A DNA stretch of 19,012 bases from the NCBI GenBank assembly GCA_964454265.1, contig CAYVXD010000073.1, forward strand, positions 1 to 19,012, in the 5' to 3' direction. The stretch comes from JAUWMI01 sp964454265. GTDB taxonomy: Bacteria > Sumerlaeota > Sumerlaeia > MWCT01 > JAUWMI01. The position numbers and the translations under genes are program-made. Positions 1-7,611 of this stretch are shown here, piece by piece. Under the pieces are notes generated by a model. That model saw nothing but the letters and a program-made list of their open reading frames with translations. It was not told the DNA's origin and searched no databases. How positions within the stretch are numbered: the stretch's first letter is position 1; every line of letters starts with the position of its first letter.

Positions 1-21
1 ATTCAATATAAAATAGTCTCT

Positions 22-61
22 CTGTGGCATTCTTCAATCAAAACAGGACACAAGGCGATTT
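22..61 (+). repeat. Dispersed intergenic repeat, copy A
   Basis: A 40-nt stretch starting CTGTGGCA and ending GGCGATTT matches the stretch at 11976-12016 at about three quarters of positions. Shared blocks are CTGTGGCA, TTCAATCA, AGG, ACAAGG and a terminal TTT. Both copies lie upstream of plus-strand genes. The match was found by eye. Confidence 0.45.
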
Positions 62-105
62 CTTGGCAGATATGTTTAAGAGGCCGAGCAAACGCCGAAA
101 ATGGA

Positions 106-136
106 TTGACTTACGAAATTCAATGATATTTATAGT
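106..136 (+). promoter_or_regulatory. Possible sigma-70 promoter of the metalloprotease gene
   Basis: TTGACT (106-111) and TATAGT (131-136) are separated by 19 nt. This is a little long for sigma-70, but both hexamers are good and the 3' end lies about 50 nt before the start codon at 185. Confidence 0.35.
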
Positions 137-184
137 TTCTTGCTTCGTCAATATAATATCTGAATCTTTACAGGAACACACTGC

Positions 185-1627
185 ATGATACGTAACACAC
201 ATAATGTGCTTTTTCGACATTTGATCTGCACACAGGCACTAGCTCTGGCGGTTCTCCTGCTCTTACCGACGCTAGCCCTTGCTGTAGAAGCTAACGACAC
301 CATCACGGCCAGCCAGGAGGTTCTCGAACTCAGCGCCTTGACTACTCGTCTCGAGCAGGAGAACGAGCTCAAGACGCGGGAGATCGAACTATGGAAAGAA
401 AAATACAAACTCCTCGAAGAGCGATATCAGGCTGAACGGCTCTGGCACATCATACGCGACATTGAAGAGGAGACCGGCAGAATCCGGGCGCTCCCACCCA
501 AAATCCATGTAACGTACCGCATGGTGGACGAACAGGAGCTCCAGCGCTTCGTTCTAAAGCAGATTGACGAACAGTATGGCGTGGAGCATCTGGACGATTA
601 CGAGATGATGATGCGCTTGCTTGGATTCTGGCGCACCAGGATTGATCTCAAACAGCTCATTTTCGACCTTTACAACGAGCAGGCGATGGGCGTGTACGAC
701 TTCAACTCGCGTCAACTCATATTGCGTCCTTTCTTTGATCCAGAGAAGGGATTTGGCAGAACTATTATTGCGCACGAGATCTGTCACGCGCTCCAGGATC
801 AGTACTTCGACCTGGCACGGATTTTTAAAGACCGTATGGACAATGACGATGCGCTCCTGGCAGCCCTGTGCGTGATCGAAGGTGATGCCACTCTGATCAT
901 GAGCGAGTATATGAGTCGCCACCTATCACCCGCGCTTTTGCTTGAAGTGCCGAAATACTTGAGCTACGACCAGTCTACACTTCTGAACGCACCATACTTT
1001 GTGCGCCAAACGTTACTCTTCCCTTATCTTCAGGGGGTTATGTTCGTCACCGAAGCGTTGAGGCGCAAAGGTCCCATTGACGCTGATGACATCTTTCGCG
1101 ACATCCCTTGCTCGACTGAACAGATTCTGCATCCAGAGAAGTATTTTGTGGAGCGCGATAATCCGACCAGTCTTGTGCTGTGCGATTATTCCGATCAGCT
1201 AGGCCCGGATTGGCGATTGGCCTACAAAAACGTGCTTGGCGAATATGCGATTCGCTTGTTGTTTGAAGAAGAGCTGGGAGAACGGGAGGCGAGGGTTGCT
1301 GCAGCGGGATGGGATGGAGATCGCTATGCATTGTATCGGCGCGGCATGACCTCGTATTGGCTTTACTGGGAATCAGTGTGGGATACGCAAGATGATGCGG
1401 AAGAATTCTTCACGAATCTTCAGCATCTGGTCAAGACGCAGCATCGTGAAGCGGAAATCGCAGATATGAAAGGCACGGTCCCGGATGTCACATATAAGAC
1501 AACGACTGATTGGATTCGCCTGCTTCGGCTCGGCAAGCGGGTTTACTTTTTCTTGTATAACGATAAAGTGGCGCTGCCAGTCATCAAGCAGATCGGCGAG
1601 GATTTAATAGAGGCTATGAGAATGTGA
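185..1627 (+). CDS. Secreted HExxH zinc metalloprotease-like protein
   Basis: This 480-residue protein has a hydrophobic signal or anchor segment at about residues 17-33 (ALALAVLLLLPTLALA), then a charged, probably coiled-coil stretch at about 45-95. It carries a zinc-peptidase motif in TIIAHEICHALQDQYFDL, with H197, E198 and H201. A downstream EGDAT (E232) is the likely third, glutamate zinc ligand, as in gluzincin-type families with HELxHALQDQ signatures. It probably acts outside the cytoplasm on an unknown protein substrate. The ATG is preceded by AGGAA with 9-nt spacing. A possible promoter lies at 106-136. The gene stands alone: the next gene is convergent and on the opposite strand. The HEICH match and E232 are seen directly. 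Peptidase activity is inferred, and a non-catalytic relative cannot be excluded. Confidence 0.8.
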   Translation: MIRNTHNVLFRHLICTQALALAVLLLLPTLALAVEANDTITASQEVLELSALTTRLEQENELKTREIELWKEKYKLLEERYQAERLWHIIRDIEEETGRIRALPPKIHVTYRMVDEQELQRFVLKQIDEQYGVEHLDDYEMMMRLLGFWRTRIDLKQLIFDLYNEQAMGVYDFNSRQLILRPFFDPEKGFGRTIIAHEICHALQDQYFDLARIFKDRMDNDDALLAALCVIEGDATLIMSEYMSRHLSPALLLEVPKYLSYDQSTLLNAPYFVRQTLLFPYLQGVMFVTEALRRKGPIDADDIFRDIPCSTEQILHPEKYFVERDNPTSLVLCDYSDQLGPDWRLAYKNVLGEYAIRLLFEEELGEREARVAAAGWDGDRYALYRRGMTSYWLYWESVWDTQDDAEEFFTNLQHLVKTQHREAEIADMKGTVPDVTYKTTTDWIRLLRLGKRVYFFLYNDKVALPVIKQIGEDLIEAMRM

Positions 1628-1640
1628 GCCTGAGGCGCAT
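1625..1640 (+). repeat. 16-bp direct repeat, left copy
   Basis: TGAGCCTGAGGCGCAT. It includes the stop codon of the metalloprotease gene and is repeated exactly at 1735-1750. The pair flanks a 94-bp segment containing nested palindromes. Confidence 0.8.
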
Positions 1641-1671
1641 TAAGCACTAGCACACAACGTAGAGGACGGTA

Positions 1672-1719
1672 GTAGGGGCGAGGTCTCCTCGCCCATGGGC
1701 GGGATTACCCCGCCCCTAC
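1672..1719. repeat. Nested palindromic intergenic element (GTAGGGG type)
   Basis: Outer arms GTAGGGGCG (1672-1680) and CGCCCCTAC (1711-1719) are perfect inverted repeats. Two inner hairpins fit inside: GCGAGG/CCTCGC (1678-1692) and GGGCGGG/CCCGCCC (1697-1715). The element could fold as a cloverleaf-like structure. It shares its GTAGGGG...CCCCTAC ends with the palindrome at 5050-5077, so both probably belong to one dispersed family. It may also act as a terminator for the upstream gene, since TTTTT follows at about 1729-1733. Confidence 0.75.
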
Positions 1720-1734
1720 GTTCTGAATTTTTAA

Positions 1735-1750
1735 TGAGCCTGAGGCGCAT
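1735..1750 (+). repeat. 16-bp direct repeat, right copy
   Basis: Exact second copy of the 1625-1640 repeat. ACGTTGTG just after it (1753-1760) is the inverse of CACAACGT just after the left copy (1652-1659). Confidence 0.8.
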
Positions 1751-1844
1751 ACACGTTGTGCCGTCGTGGTTTGATATTTCTTTTTGTTATGTGCTCCAGG
1801 AATGCGAGCTGTTGGATGCGGCTGCATTTTGACTTGCAGGCCAA

Positions 1845-3426
1845 TTAGTGCTCTCTGCTGGCGTTTTCCTCCCACCAGCGTTGCCACTGGGCATGATCTG
1901 TGCCGAGATCGTGCGCTGTGATACGCGCTAGAGCTCGGATGATGTAGTAGCGGGGTGTTGCATCGTCTGTATTCGCGAGGGTTTGAATGAGCTCAGGCAC
2001 GGCAGCTGCCCCGATGGCAGCCAGAGCCTTGCTCGCGTGCTCTCCGTGAGTATTCAGCTGGCGCAGAAGTGCGGGAATCGCAATCGGATCGCCGAGATCT
2101 CCCAACAGCAGAATGAGCTGGATACGGATTTTATCCTCAGCAGTACTTAGCGATTCAATGAGCACAGGGATCGCGCTTGGCCCAATGTTGCGAATGGCTT
2201 GTTGTGACGCGGTCTGCACGGAGGAGATTGAGGCATCCAAGCGAGTAATGAGAAAAGGCACGCAGAGCGGATTTTTAATTTCCCCAAGAGCTGTTATCGC
2301 GTCAACCTGCGCAGTCGCTGGAGCTTTTTTGCAGTATGCAATCAGTGGCAGAACTGCGCTCCTATCGTGGCTCTGTGCGAGCGCGTCGCAGGCTACACGC
2401 GAGCGCTCCGGTTCGTCAGACTCAAGCATGCGGCTCAATGCGTCCATAGCTCCCTGGCCGCCAATGTTGCCCAGGGCACGTGCCGCAGGCTCCCACCAAT
2501 ACCCCTCCAGCTCTTTCACCAGCATCGGGACAACTGCAGGCCCAGCAATCGCGCCAACTGCTTCGACAGCCGCAGCGTGAACATCCACATCCGGCAGATC
2601 GAGTCCCTCCATCACCAGTGCGAGAGCGCTAGCATCGCCTATCATACCGAGTGCAGTAACCGTCCTTGCCATCAGCGGAAAGTCCTGCTGCTTACTTGCC
2701 GCCTGCATGACACGCATCAGCGCGGGAACTGCCTCTCGCGCCTTCATACTTCCCAGCGCTTCCACGATGTCCGATTGCAGGAGGATTTCTTCCTCAAGCA
2801 GTTGAAGGAGAACTGGAACGGATGACGGATCGCCAATGTTGCCAAGCAAGCGAACTGCCATGCGTCGCTCTTCAACCGGGGCATCTGCGTTTTGAAGTTT
2901 CTCGAGAAGCACGGGCACTGCGGAATAGTCGTGTAGTTTACCCAGACACGTTGCCGCACGCTCTTGAACTGCTGGCGAGGCATCGTTCAGGGCATGAAAA
3001 AGCAATGGTTTCACCACCGGATCCTTGTACGACATTAGTTTTTCGAGAACAGTCTTGCGTAGAAGCTCACGCTCATCATCAAGGGCTGCCTGAAGTGGCT
3101 CCACAATAGCCGGGTAGTGAATTTGCGCAAGCGTAACTGCCGCATGATACTGCTCATATTTGTTCCCTTTTGTGACCAGATAACTGAGTGCAGGAATGGC
3201 CAGCTCGCCCAGCACCACAGTATTGGCAATCACGTCGCGCTGATCCTCTTCCCGCAGAAGGGCCCGGATCTTCTCCAGTGCCGCATGCCCGCGCCCACTC
3301 TCACCCTGGCAGAATATGCCCCATGCCGTCCACTTCTTGTCATCCGTGCCAAAGTCAACTCCGGTCACTTCGGCCAGGGCACGATGGGCATAGCGGCGAA
3401 CATGCGGTTCTTGATCTGTAAGCAAT
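1845..3426 (-). CDS. HEAT-repeat protein, C-terminal part (gene broken by the gap)
   Basis: This is a long array of HEAT/PBS-lyase-type helical repeats of about 30-37 residues, with recurring phrases such as VPVLLxxL, ALGxIGDxSA and IPVLIESL. An apparent start at 3425 is TTG directly against the N run, so it is an internal leucine and the reading frame enters from the gap. Two copies of a DFGTD/DLGTD...W..W motif are visible: DFGTDDKKWTAW just after the gap and DLGTDHAQWQRWW at the C-terminus. This motif often closes HEAT segments in such proteins. The role is probably protein-protein scaffolding; no catalytic residues are seen. It continues the gene at 3527-4729. If the frame is continuous, the true gap length must be 3n+2, so 100 is only a placeholder. 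Confidence 0.85.
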
Positions 3427-3526
3427 NNNNNNNNNNNNNNNNNNNNNNNNNNNNNNNNNNNNNNNNNNNNNNNNNNNNNNNNNNNNNNNNNNNNNNNNNN
3501 NNNNNNNNNNNNNNNNNNNNNNNNNN
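3427..3526. other. Assembly gap of 100 N
   Basis: Exactly 100 undetermined bases, the usual placeholder for a scaffold join of unknown length. It falls inside the HEAT-repeat array, where repetitive sequence may have broken the assembly. Confidence 0.98.
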
Positions 3527-4729
3527 GTCGCTATCGCTAAGTGCGGGGATTAAGATAGGAATTGCCTCCAGCGCTCGCAGCTCGCCCAGGGCACTTGTAG
3601 CACCTATGCGCAATTCAACCCTACCGTCTTCCATAACCTTTATTAGCGCGGGAATTGCGGCAATCTTTCCCAGCTTCCCGAGAGCGTCCATTGCAATGAC
3701 GCGGGTTACCGGATCTGCATATTTAGCATTCTGAATCAGTTCGGGAACTGTTTGTGTGGCGCGCAACTCTGTAAGGATGGGAATAGCGAATTGGCGCATT
3801 CGCGGCTCCTTCGCGGTAAGAGCTTTCTCCAGGGCCGGAATGGCAGTATCACCAAGTTCAAGTATTGCTGTTCTGATCTGAGTCTCCTGTTCGAACTGAG
3901 ATGCCTGAAGCTGCGCCATCAGCTGGCTTGCCTGTTCGGGCGTGGTAGGTTGCTGAGCCCCAGGTTTTTTTACGAGTGCTTCTTGCATCCGGGCCAGGTC
4001 TTGAAGTGCTTGCTGTGGAGGCGCAGGCGTTTCTCCAGCCAGTTGCTCAAGCTGTCTCATTCCGGGGTAGTCGGGCTTGCGCTTGTGGAGTATACGTACG
4101 TCCTCAGTGCCAAGTCGGTACACGGTTGAAAAGAAAATGACCGCGAGGATCACACCCAGGTAGATGGCCGTTGCACCCAGAATTACACTGACTTTTGGAA
4201 GTGGAAGCCCACGGGTAGGCGGAGGCTCCAAATCCGATTTCACTTTGGGCTTTTCGCGCATTGGCACTCCCTCAAGCTGCCACACGGGCGCACCGCACGC
4301 CGAACACCGCTCTTGCTTCCTGGGATAAATTTTCTTGCATACCGAACAGTGGTAGACCGGTTCCGTGCCAAACGAAACACCGCAGTAATCGCACGCCGCG
4401 GCATCCGCAGGAATCAAAACTCCGCAGTGAGGGCAATTACGGTACGCGGAAGGCTTTGGCTCCTCTCCTTCCGCTGGCTTTTCTTCCACAGGAATCCGAC
4501 GCAGTATGAGGTTGACAATGATGTAGCCGTAAAAGCATATGCCCAGTGCGATAAAAGCGTAGTAGAGCAATTTCCATACCCCGATTCCACCTACGGCTAA
4601 TGAAGCGCATGCCAGATTGCCCCAGAAGCCAGCTTCCATCCCAGCATATGCAGTGCTTTGCACAGCCAGCATCAGCAACCCAACCAGAGATGCTACCACT
4701 ACTCTCTGTTTGTCTGTTGTGTTAATCAT
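3527..4729 (-). CDS. Membrane zinc-ribbon HEAT-repeat protein, N-terminal part
   Basis: Counting from the ATG at 4729, a hydrophobic segment lies at about residues 9-29 and a second at about 45-77. Two zinc ribbons follow: CPHC/CDYC (C99, C102, C113, C116) and CSVC/CSAC (C128, C131, C142, C145). A transmembrane segment at about 180-204 precedes a Pro/Gln-rich linker and HEAT repeats from about 285 to the gap. The protein is probably membrane-bound, with zinc ribbons and HEAT array as interaction modules. An ORF start at GTG 4777 is possible, but its GGAG touches the start codon. ATG 4729 has AGGG with 8-nt spacing and leads straight into the hydrophobic segment, so I prefer it. With the part after the gap, the protein exceeds 900 residues. 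Confidence 0.8.
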
Positions 4730-4902
4730 CTTATCTGCCCTGAAATTCACCGCATCCCCTGGATGAAAATCAATCACTCCAGGTCAATTCGCATGATTCT
4801 GGTGGCTTGCAAGACCCTGGAACATCTGTTGTCATTTGTTTTGATGGCCAGAGATTTCCCACCATTGCTCCTTGGTGGCATTTATTTGTGCAGACAAATT
4901 AT

Positions 4903-4931
4903 TCTATACGCAATAGAGCGACTGAGTTCAA
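4903..4931 (-). promoter_or_regulatory. Sigma-70-like promoter of the HEAT-repeat gene
   Basis: On the minus strand TTGAAC (4931-4926) and TATAGA (4908-4903) are separated by exactly 17 nt. The predicted leader to the 4729 start is about 165 nt. Confidence 0.5.
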
Positions 4932-5049
4932 CATTTTTTCTGATTATCTTTGCCATCATGAATGCCTTCGGGGTGTTACATGCTGATCTGAAACCAGGTG
5001 CAGAGGCGCAAGCCTCCTACTGTTGCTTGGCTGGCAGACGAACGTTGAG

Positions 5050-5077
5050 GTAGGGGTTTAGCATGTTAAACCCCTAC
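5050..5077. repeat. Perfect 11-bp palindrome (GTAGGGG type)
   Basis: Arms GTAGGGGTTTA (5050-5060) and TAAACCCCTAC (5067-5077) surround a 6-nt loop. The ends match the element at 1672-1719. No T-run follows on either strand, so this is more likely a dispersed repeat than a terminator. Confidence 0.75.
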
Positions 5078-5165
5078 ATACTTTTAACCTTGACAGTCAG
5101 AGGTAATTTCATAACCCTTCTCTTCTATATGACTTGAGGAAGTACGATTAAGGAGTGAGCATAAA

Positions 5166-6350
5166 TTGAAGATTTCCCCTGCCGCACGGCTGGATCGCTT
5201 CCCCACCTATCTATTTGATGATCTGGATCGCCAGAAGGAAGAGATCAGGGCACAAGGGATTGATATTATTGATCTTAGCCAGGGAGAGCCTGACATTGGA
5301 CCTCCCGAGGATGTTGTCGAAGAGCTCGCTCAGCGTGCCAGAACGGCCGGCAGTCACAAGTACCCATCCTACAAGGGGCTCCTTGCATTTCGTCAGGCAG
5401 TTACGAGCTGGTATGCAAAGCGATCTGGTGTGACGCTTGATCCGGAACACGAAGTGCTCGCGCTGATCGGTTCGAAAAGCGGTATGGGACATCTTCCGCT
5501 TGCTACGGTAGACCCTGGCGAGTCCGTCTTGGTGCCAAATCCATGTTACCCCGCATACTTGCCGGGAATTCTGCTGGCTGGTGGGGAGTGTTACGACTTG
5601 CCACTGGAGGAGGAGAAAGGCTATCTGCCGGATCTCGAGGCTATTCCAGAAGCCATCGCACGGCGTGCGAAGCTCATGATTTTGAATTATCCGAACAATC
5701 CCACGACCGCAGTTGCAACACTTGAGTTCTTTCACAGGGTGGTGGAGTTTGCCCGGCGCTATTCTATTATTGTGGCACACGACGCACCATACCTGGAGAT
5801 AAGTTTTGACGGCCAGCGTCAGCCATCGTTTCTCGAATTGCCTGGCGCGAAAGAGGTTGGCGTGGAGTTTAACTCGTTTTCTAAGATGTTCAACATGGCC
5901 GGATGGAGAATCGGCTTTGTGGTGGGCAATCGGGAGGTCATCGCTGCGCTGGGTACGTTAAAATCGCACGTTGATATGGGCATGTATTTTCCAATCCAAT
6001 ACGCTGCGTTGAAGGCGCTTAATGAGAAATCGGATTTTTTTGGCGAGATGGCCGCGCGCTACCAGAATCGCCGCGACATGCTGGTTAAGGGACTGGCAGA
6101 ACTAGGGTGGCCAGTGCGAAATGCGCCGGCAACGTTTTTCTTGTGGATTCCCGTGCCAGACCAGAGTCCGTCCGTAGAATTTGCGATGCATCTACTCCAG
6201 CAAACCGGTATCTGCATAACCCCAGGCAGCGGATTTGGCTCCTATGGTGAAGGATACATTCGCATCGCGCTCACCATATCGGAGCAGCGGCTGAATGAGG
6301 CCTTGGAGCGTCTGCGTCGCGCAGGGTTCGTCTATCAGACGACGTCCTGA
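5166..6350 (+). CDS. PLP-dependent class I/II aminotransferase, LL-diaminopimelate aminotransferase-like
   Basis: This 394-residue fold-type-I aminotransferase is close to the usual family length. It has the N-terminal LSQGEPDIGPP signature, GSKSGMGHL (residues 102-110, like GSKEGxxHL of DapL-type enzymes), LNYPNNPTT (N178 region), HDAPY (D206), and SFSKMFNMAGWRIGF with the PLP lysine K240 and phosphate-binding R248. PSFLELPGAKEVGVEF is typical of the DapL/aspartate aminotransferase branch. The start is TTG, supported by AAGGAG ten bases upstream; a nearby GTG runs into a stop. It may make LL-diaminopimelate for lysine and peptidoglycan synthesis. The downstream RidA, PLP enzyme and B12 enzyme make a dedicated amino-acid pathway equally possible, so the substrate is not settled. 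Confidence 0.9.
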   Translation: MKISPAARLDRFPTYLFDDLDRQKEEIRAQGIDIIDLSQGEPDIGPPEDVVEELAQRARTAGSHKYPSYKGLLAFRQAVTSWYAKRSGVTLDPEHEVLALIGSKSGMGHLPLATVDPGESVLVPNPCYPAYLPGILLAGGECYDLPLEEEKGYLPDLEAIPEAIARRAKLMILNYPNNPTTAVATLEFFHRVVEFARRYSIIVAHDAPYLEISFDGQRQPSFLELPGAKEVGVEFNSFSKMFNMAGWRIGFVVGNREVIAALGTLKSHVDMGMYFPIQYAALKALNEKSDFFGEMAARYQNRRDMLVKGLAELGWPVRNAPATFFLWIPVPDQSPSVEFAMHLLQQTGICITPGSGFGSYGEGYIRIALTISEQRLNEALERLRRAGFVYQTTS

Positions 6351-6373
6351 AACGTAGGGAGGAGGGGAGTAAC

Positions 6374-6805
6374 GTGGATCCATATCAGTCGGGGATTGCA
6401 GCGAAAGTTTCCTACACAGCCAAACGGAGCGTTACTGCGAAGGTAGTAGCGGTACTCAAAGGTACGCTGGAGGATCGCGGCTTGAAAATCATTTTCCCAA
6501 GGTCGCGCGCAGTCCGACAGCACGACGTGATCGAGCTGATAACAACACCGCAGAAACAGTGCAAGGCAGGCGACCGCATTGATCGGGTGAGCTATATTGG
6601 ATTTGCAGAGATACAGGCCAGTGGCGTATTGCATGTCGGCGATCAGGTTATCTTTAAAGGCGAGCCACGATGGACAATTGCAGGATTTGATGAAACTCAT
6701 TACCCGAATCACCTGAATGTTATTATGAAGCCAGTTGCTGAGCAGGCAGAGTCTGCGCCCGATGTTCAACTGGAGGATTTGCTAGAGTTTCAGTTTAAAC
6801 CGTAG
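6374..6805 (+). CDS. Unrecognised 143-residue protein
   Basis: It starts with GTG behind a strong GGAGGGGAG, only 23 nt after the aminotransferase stop, so the two are very likely co-transcribed and functionally linked. There is no signal peptide or membrane segment, so it is cytoplasmic. The sequence reads as mostly short beta strands with charged turns (TAKVVAVLKG, LKIIFPRSRAV, DVIELITTP, LHVGDQVIFKGEPRWTIAGFD, LNVIMKPV), suggesting a small all-beta barrel or SH3-like fold. One Cys is present, but no catalytic triad or metal cluster stands out. I do not recognise the family. Its position between two enzymes suggests a subunit or accessory protein for one of them. Confidence 0.75.
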   Translation: MDPYQSGIAAKVSYTAKRSVTAKVVAVLKGTLEDRGLKIIFPRSRAVRQHDVIELITTPQKQCKAGDRIDRVSYIGFAEIQASGVLHVGDQVIFKGEPRWTIAGFDETHYPNHLNVIMKPVAEQAESAPDVQLEDLLEFQFKP

Positions 6806-6953
6806 GGCCAATGAAGTCCTTCGAGTGCAGCATCGGTCAGGCTGCAACGGCTTGTCAGCTAACCATACGCCCCGGCCGCGCCGATTCGCCCTAACTTTGC
6901 TCATTACCAGTTTAGCCTAAGGGAAAGACAGTTTCACTACGAAGGGGGTTTGT

Positions 6954-7412
6954 ATGAGTGCTGAGAAAAAATTGAAAGAGCTGGGAATCGAGCTCCCACC
7001 AGTCACACCGCCCGTTGGAGCATATTTGCCAGCTGTTGTCGTTGATAAATATGTGTACACTGCAGGCCAGGTGCCTCTGGTTGGGGGGAAGCTGAAGCAT
7101 CAAGGACGATTGGGCGAGTCGCTCACAGTGGAAGAGGGAAAAGAGGCCGCAAGAATCTGCGCTATCAACGCGCTGAGCGCTATGAGGAGCGTACTTGGCA
7201 GCCTGGACAAGATTGAGCGCATTGTGAAGCTGGTCGGATTTATCAACAGCACAAACGACTTCCTCGAGCAGGCCGCAGTGTTGAACGGCGCGTCGGAATT
7301 TCTCGCGCAGGTCTTTGGCGAGAATGGACGCCATGCCCGCAGTGCCATGGGAGTCAATGTTTTATGGCAAATGGCCCCAGTAGAACTCGAGATCATCGCG
7401 AAGATTAAATAG
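6954..7412 (+). CDS. RidA/YjgF/YER057c/UK114-family enamine/imine deaminase
   Basis: This 152-residue protein shows the RidA fold signatures: VYTAGQVPLVGGKL near the N-terminus, GSLDKIERIVKLVGFI in the middle, and the C-terminal HARSAMGVNVLWQMAPVELEIIAKI. R129 there matches the arginine that binds substrate carboxylate in RidA. The family hydrolyses reactive 2-aminoacrylate and related enamines or imines released by PLP enzymes. The longer form with an N-terminal KKLKELGIELPP helix resembles the RutC/Rid1-3-like branch rather than E. coli RidA. It lies between a PLP aminotransferase and a second PLP enzyme, matching that detoxifying or product-hydrolysing role. The ATG is preceded by GAAGGGGG with short spacing. 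Confidence 0.93.
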   Translation: MSAEKKLKELGIELPPVTPPVGAYLPAVVVDKYVYTAGQVPLVGGKLKHQGRLGESLTVEEGKEAARICAINALSAMRSVLGSLDKIERIVKLVGFINSTNDFLEQAAVLNGASEFLAQVFGENGRHARSAMGVNVLWQMAPVELEIIAKIK

Positions 7413-7522
7413 GAATACCGCGTGCGCCGGTGAATCCGCTAGTCCGGCATTTTCAGGTTTGCGAACAGCACTACTCTTAGTGGCATCGCGAATTCTGTAC
7501 GGCAGCAGTCAATACAGGAAAC

Positions 7523-7546
7523 TACACAGGATTTTTCACCTGTGTA
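7523..7546. repeat. Hairpin upstream of the SelA-like gene
   Basis: Perfect 8-bp arms TACACAGG (7523-7530) and CCTGTGTA (7539-7546) enclose an 8-nt T-rich loop, in the 199-nt spacer after the RidA gene. It may be a weak terminator or a remnant of the CACAGG-type palindrome seen at 9092-9113. Confidence 0.5.
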
Positions 7547-7611
7547 TATCGTATCAGGCGCAGTTATGGAGTGCCTGAGCGCACGACAAGACTAGAGAAG
7601 AGGGTACCATC

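Larger units (their letters stand above)
4778..5165. other. Divergent intergenic region
   Basis: About 390 bases separate the divergent HEAT-repeat and aminotransferase genes. The region holds the minus-strand promoter at 4903-4931, the palindrome at 5050-5077, a lone TTGACA at 5090-5095 without a well-spaced -10, and the ribosome-binding site AAGGAG at 5150-5155. No convincing gene is seen. Confidence 0.6.

Noticed and set aside
2113..2580. 155-residue plus-strand ORF within the HEAT-repeat gene
   Set aside because: It is a mirror of the repeat array on the other strand, with low-complexity Ala/Ser-rich sequence and no ribosome-binding site.
4658..5053. 131-residue plus-strand ORF in the divergent spacer
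   Set aside because: It overlaps the start of the HEAT-repeat gene and its promoter, lacks a ribosome-binding site, and has no recognisable motif.
5090..5095. TTGACA upstream of the aminotransferase gene as a -35 box
   Set aside because: No acceptable -10 hexamer occurs 16-18 nt downstream.
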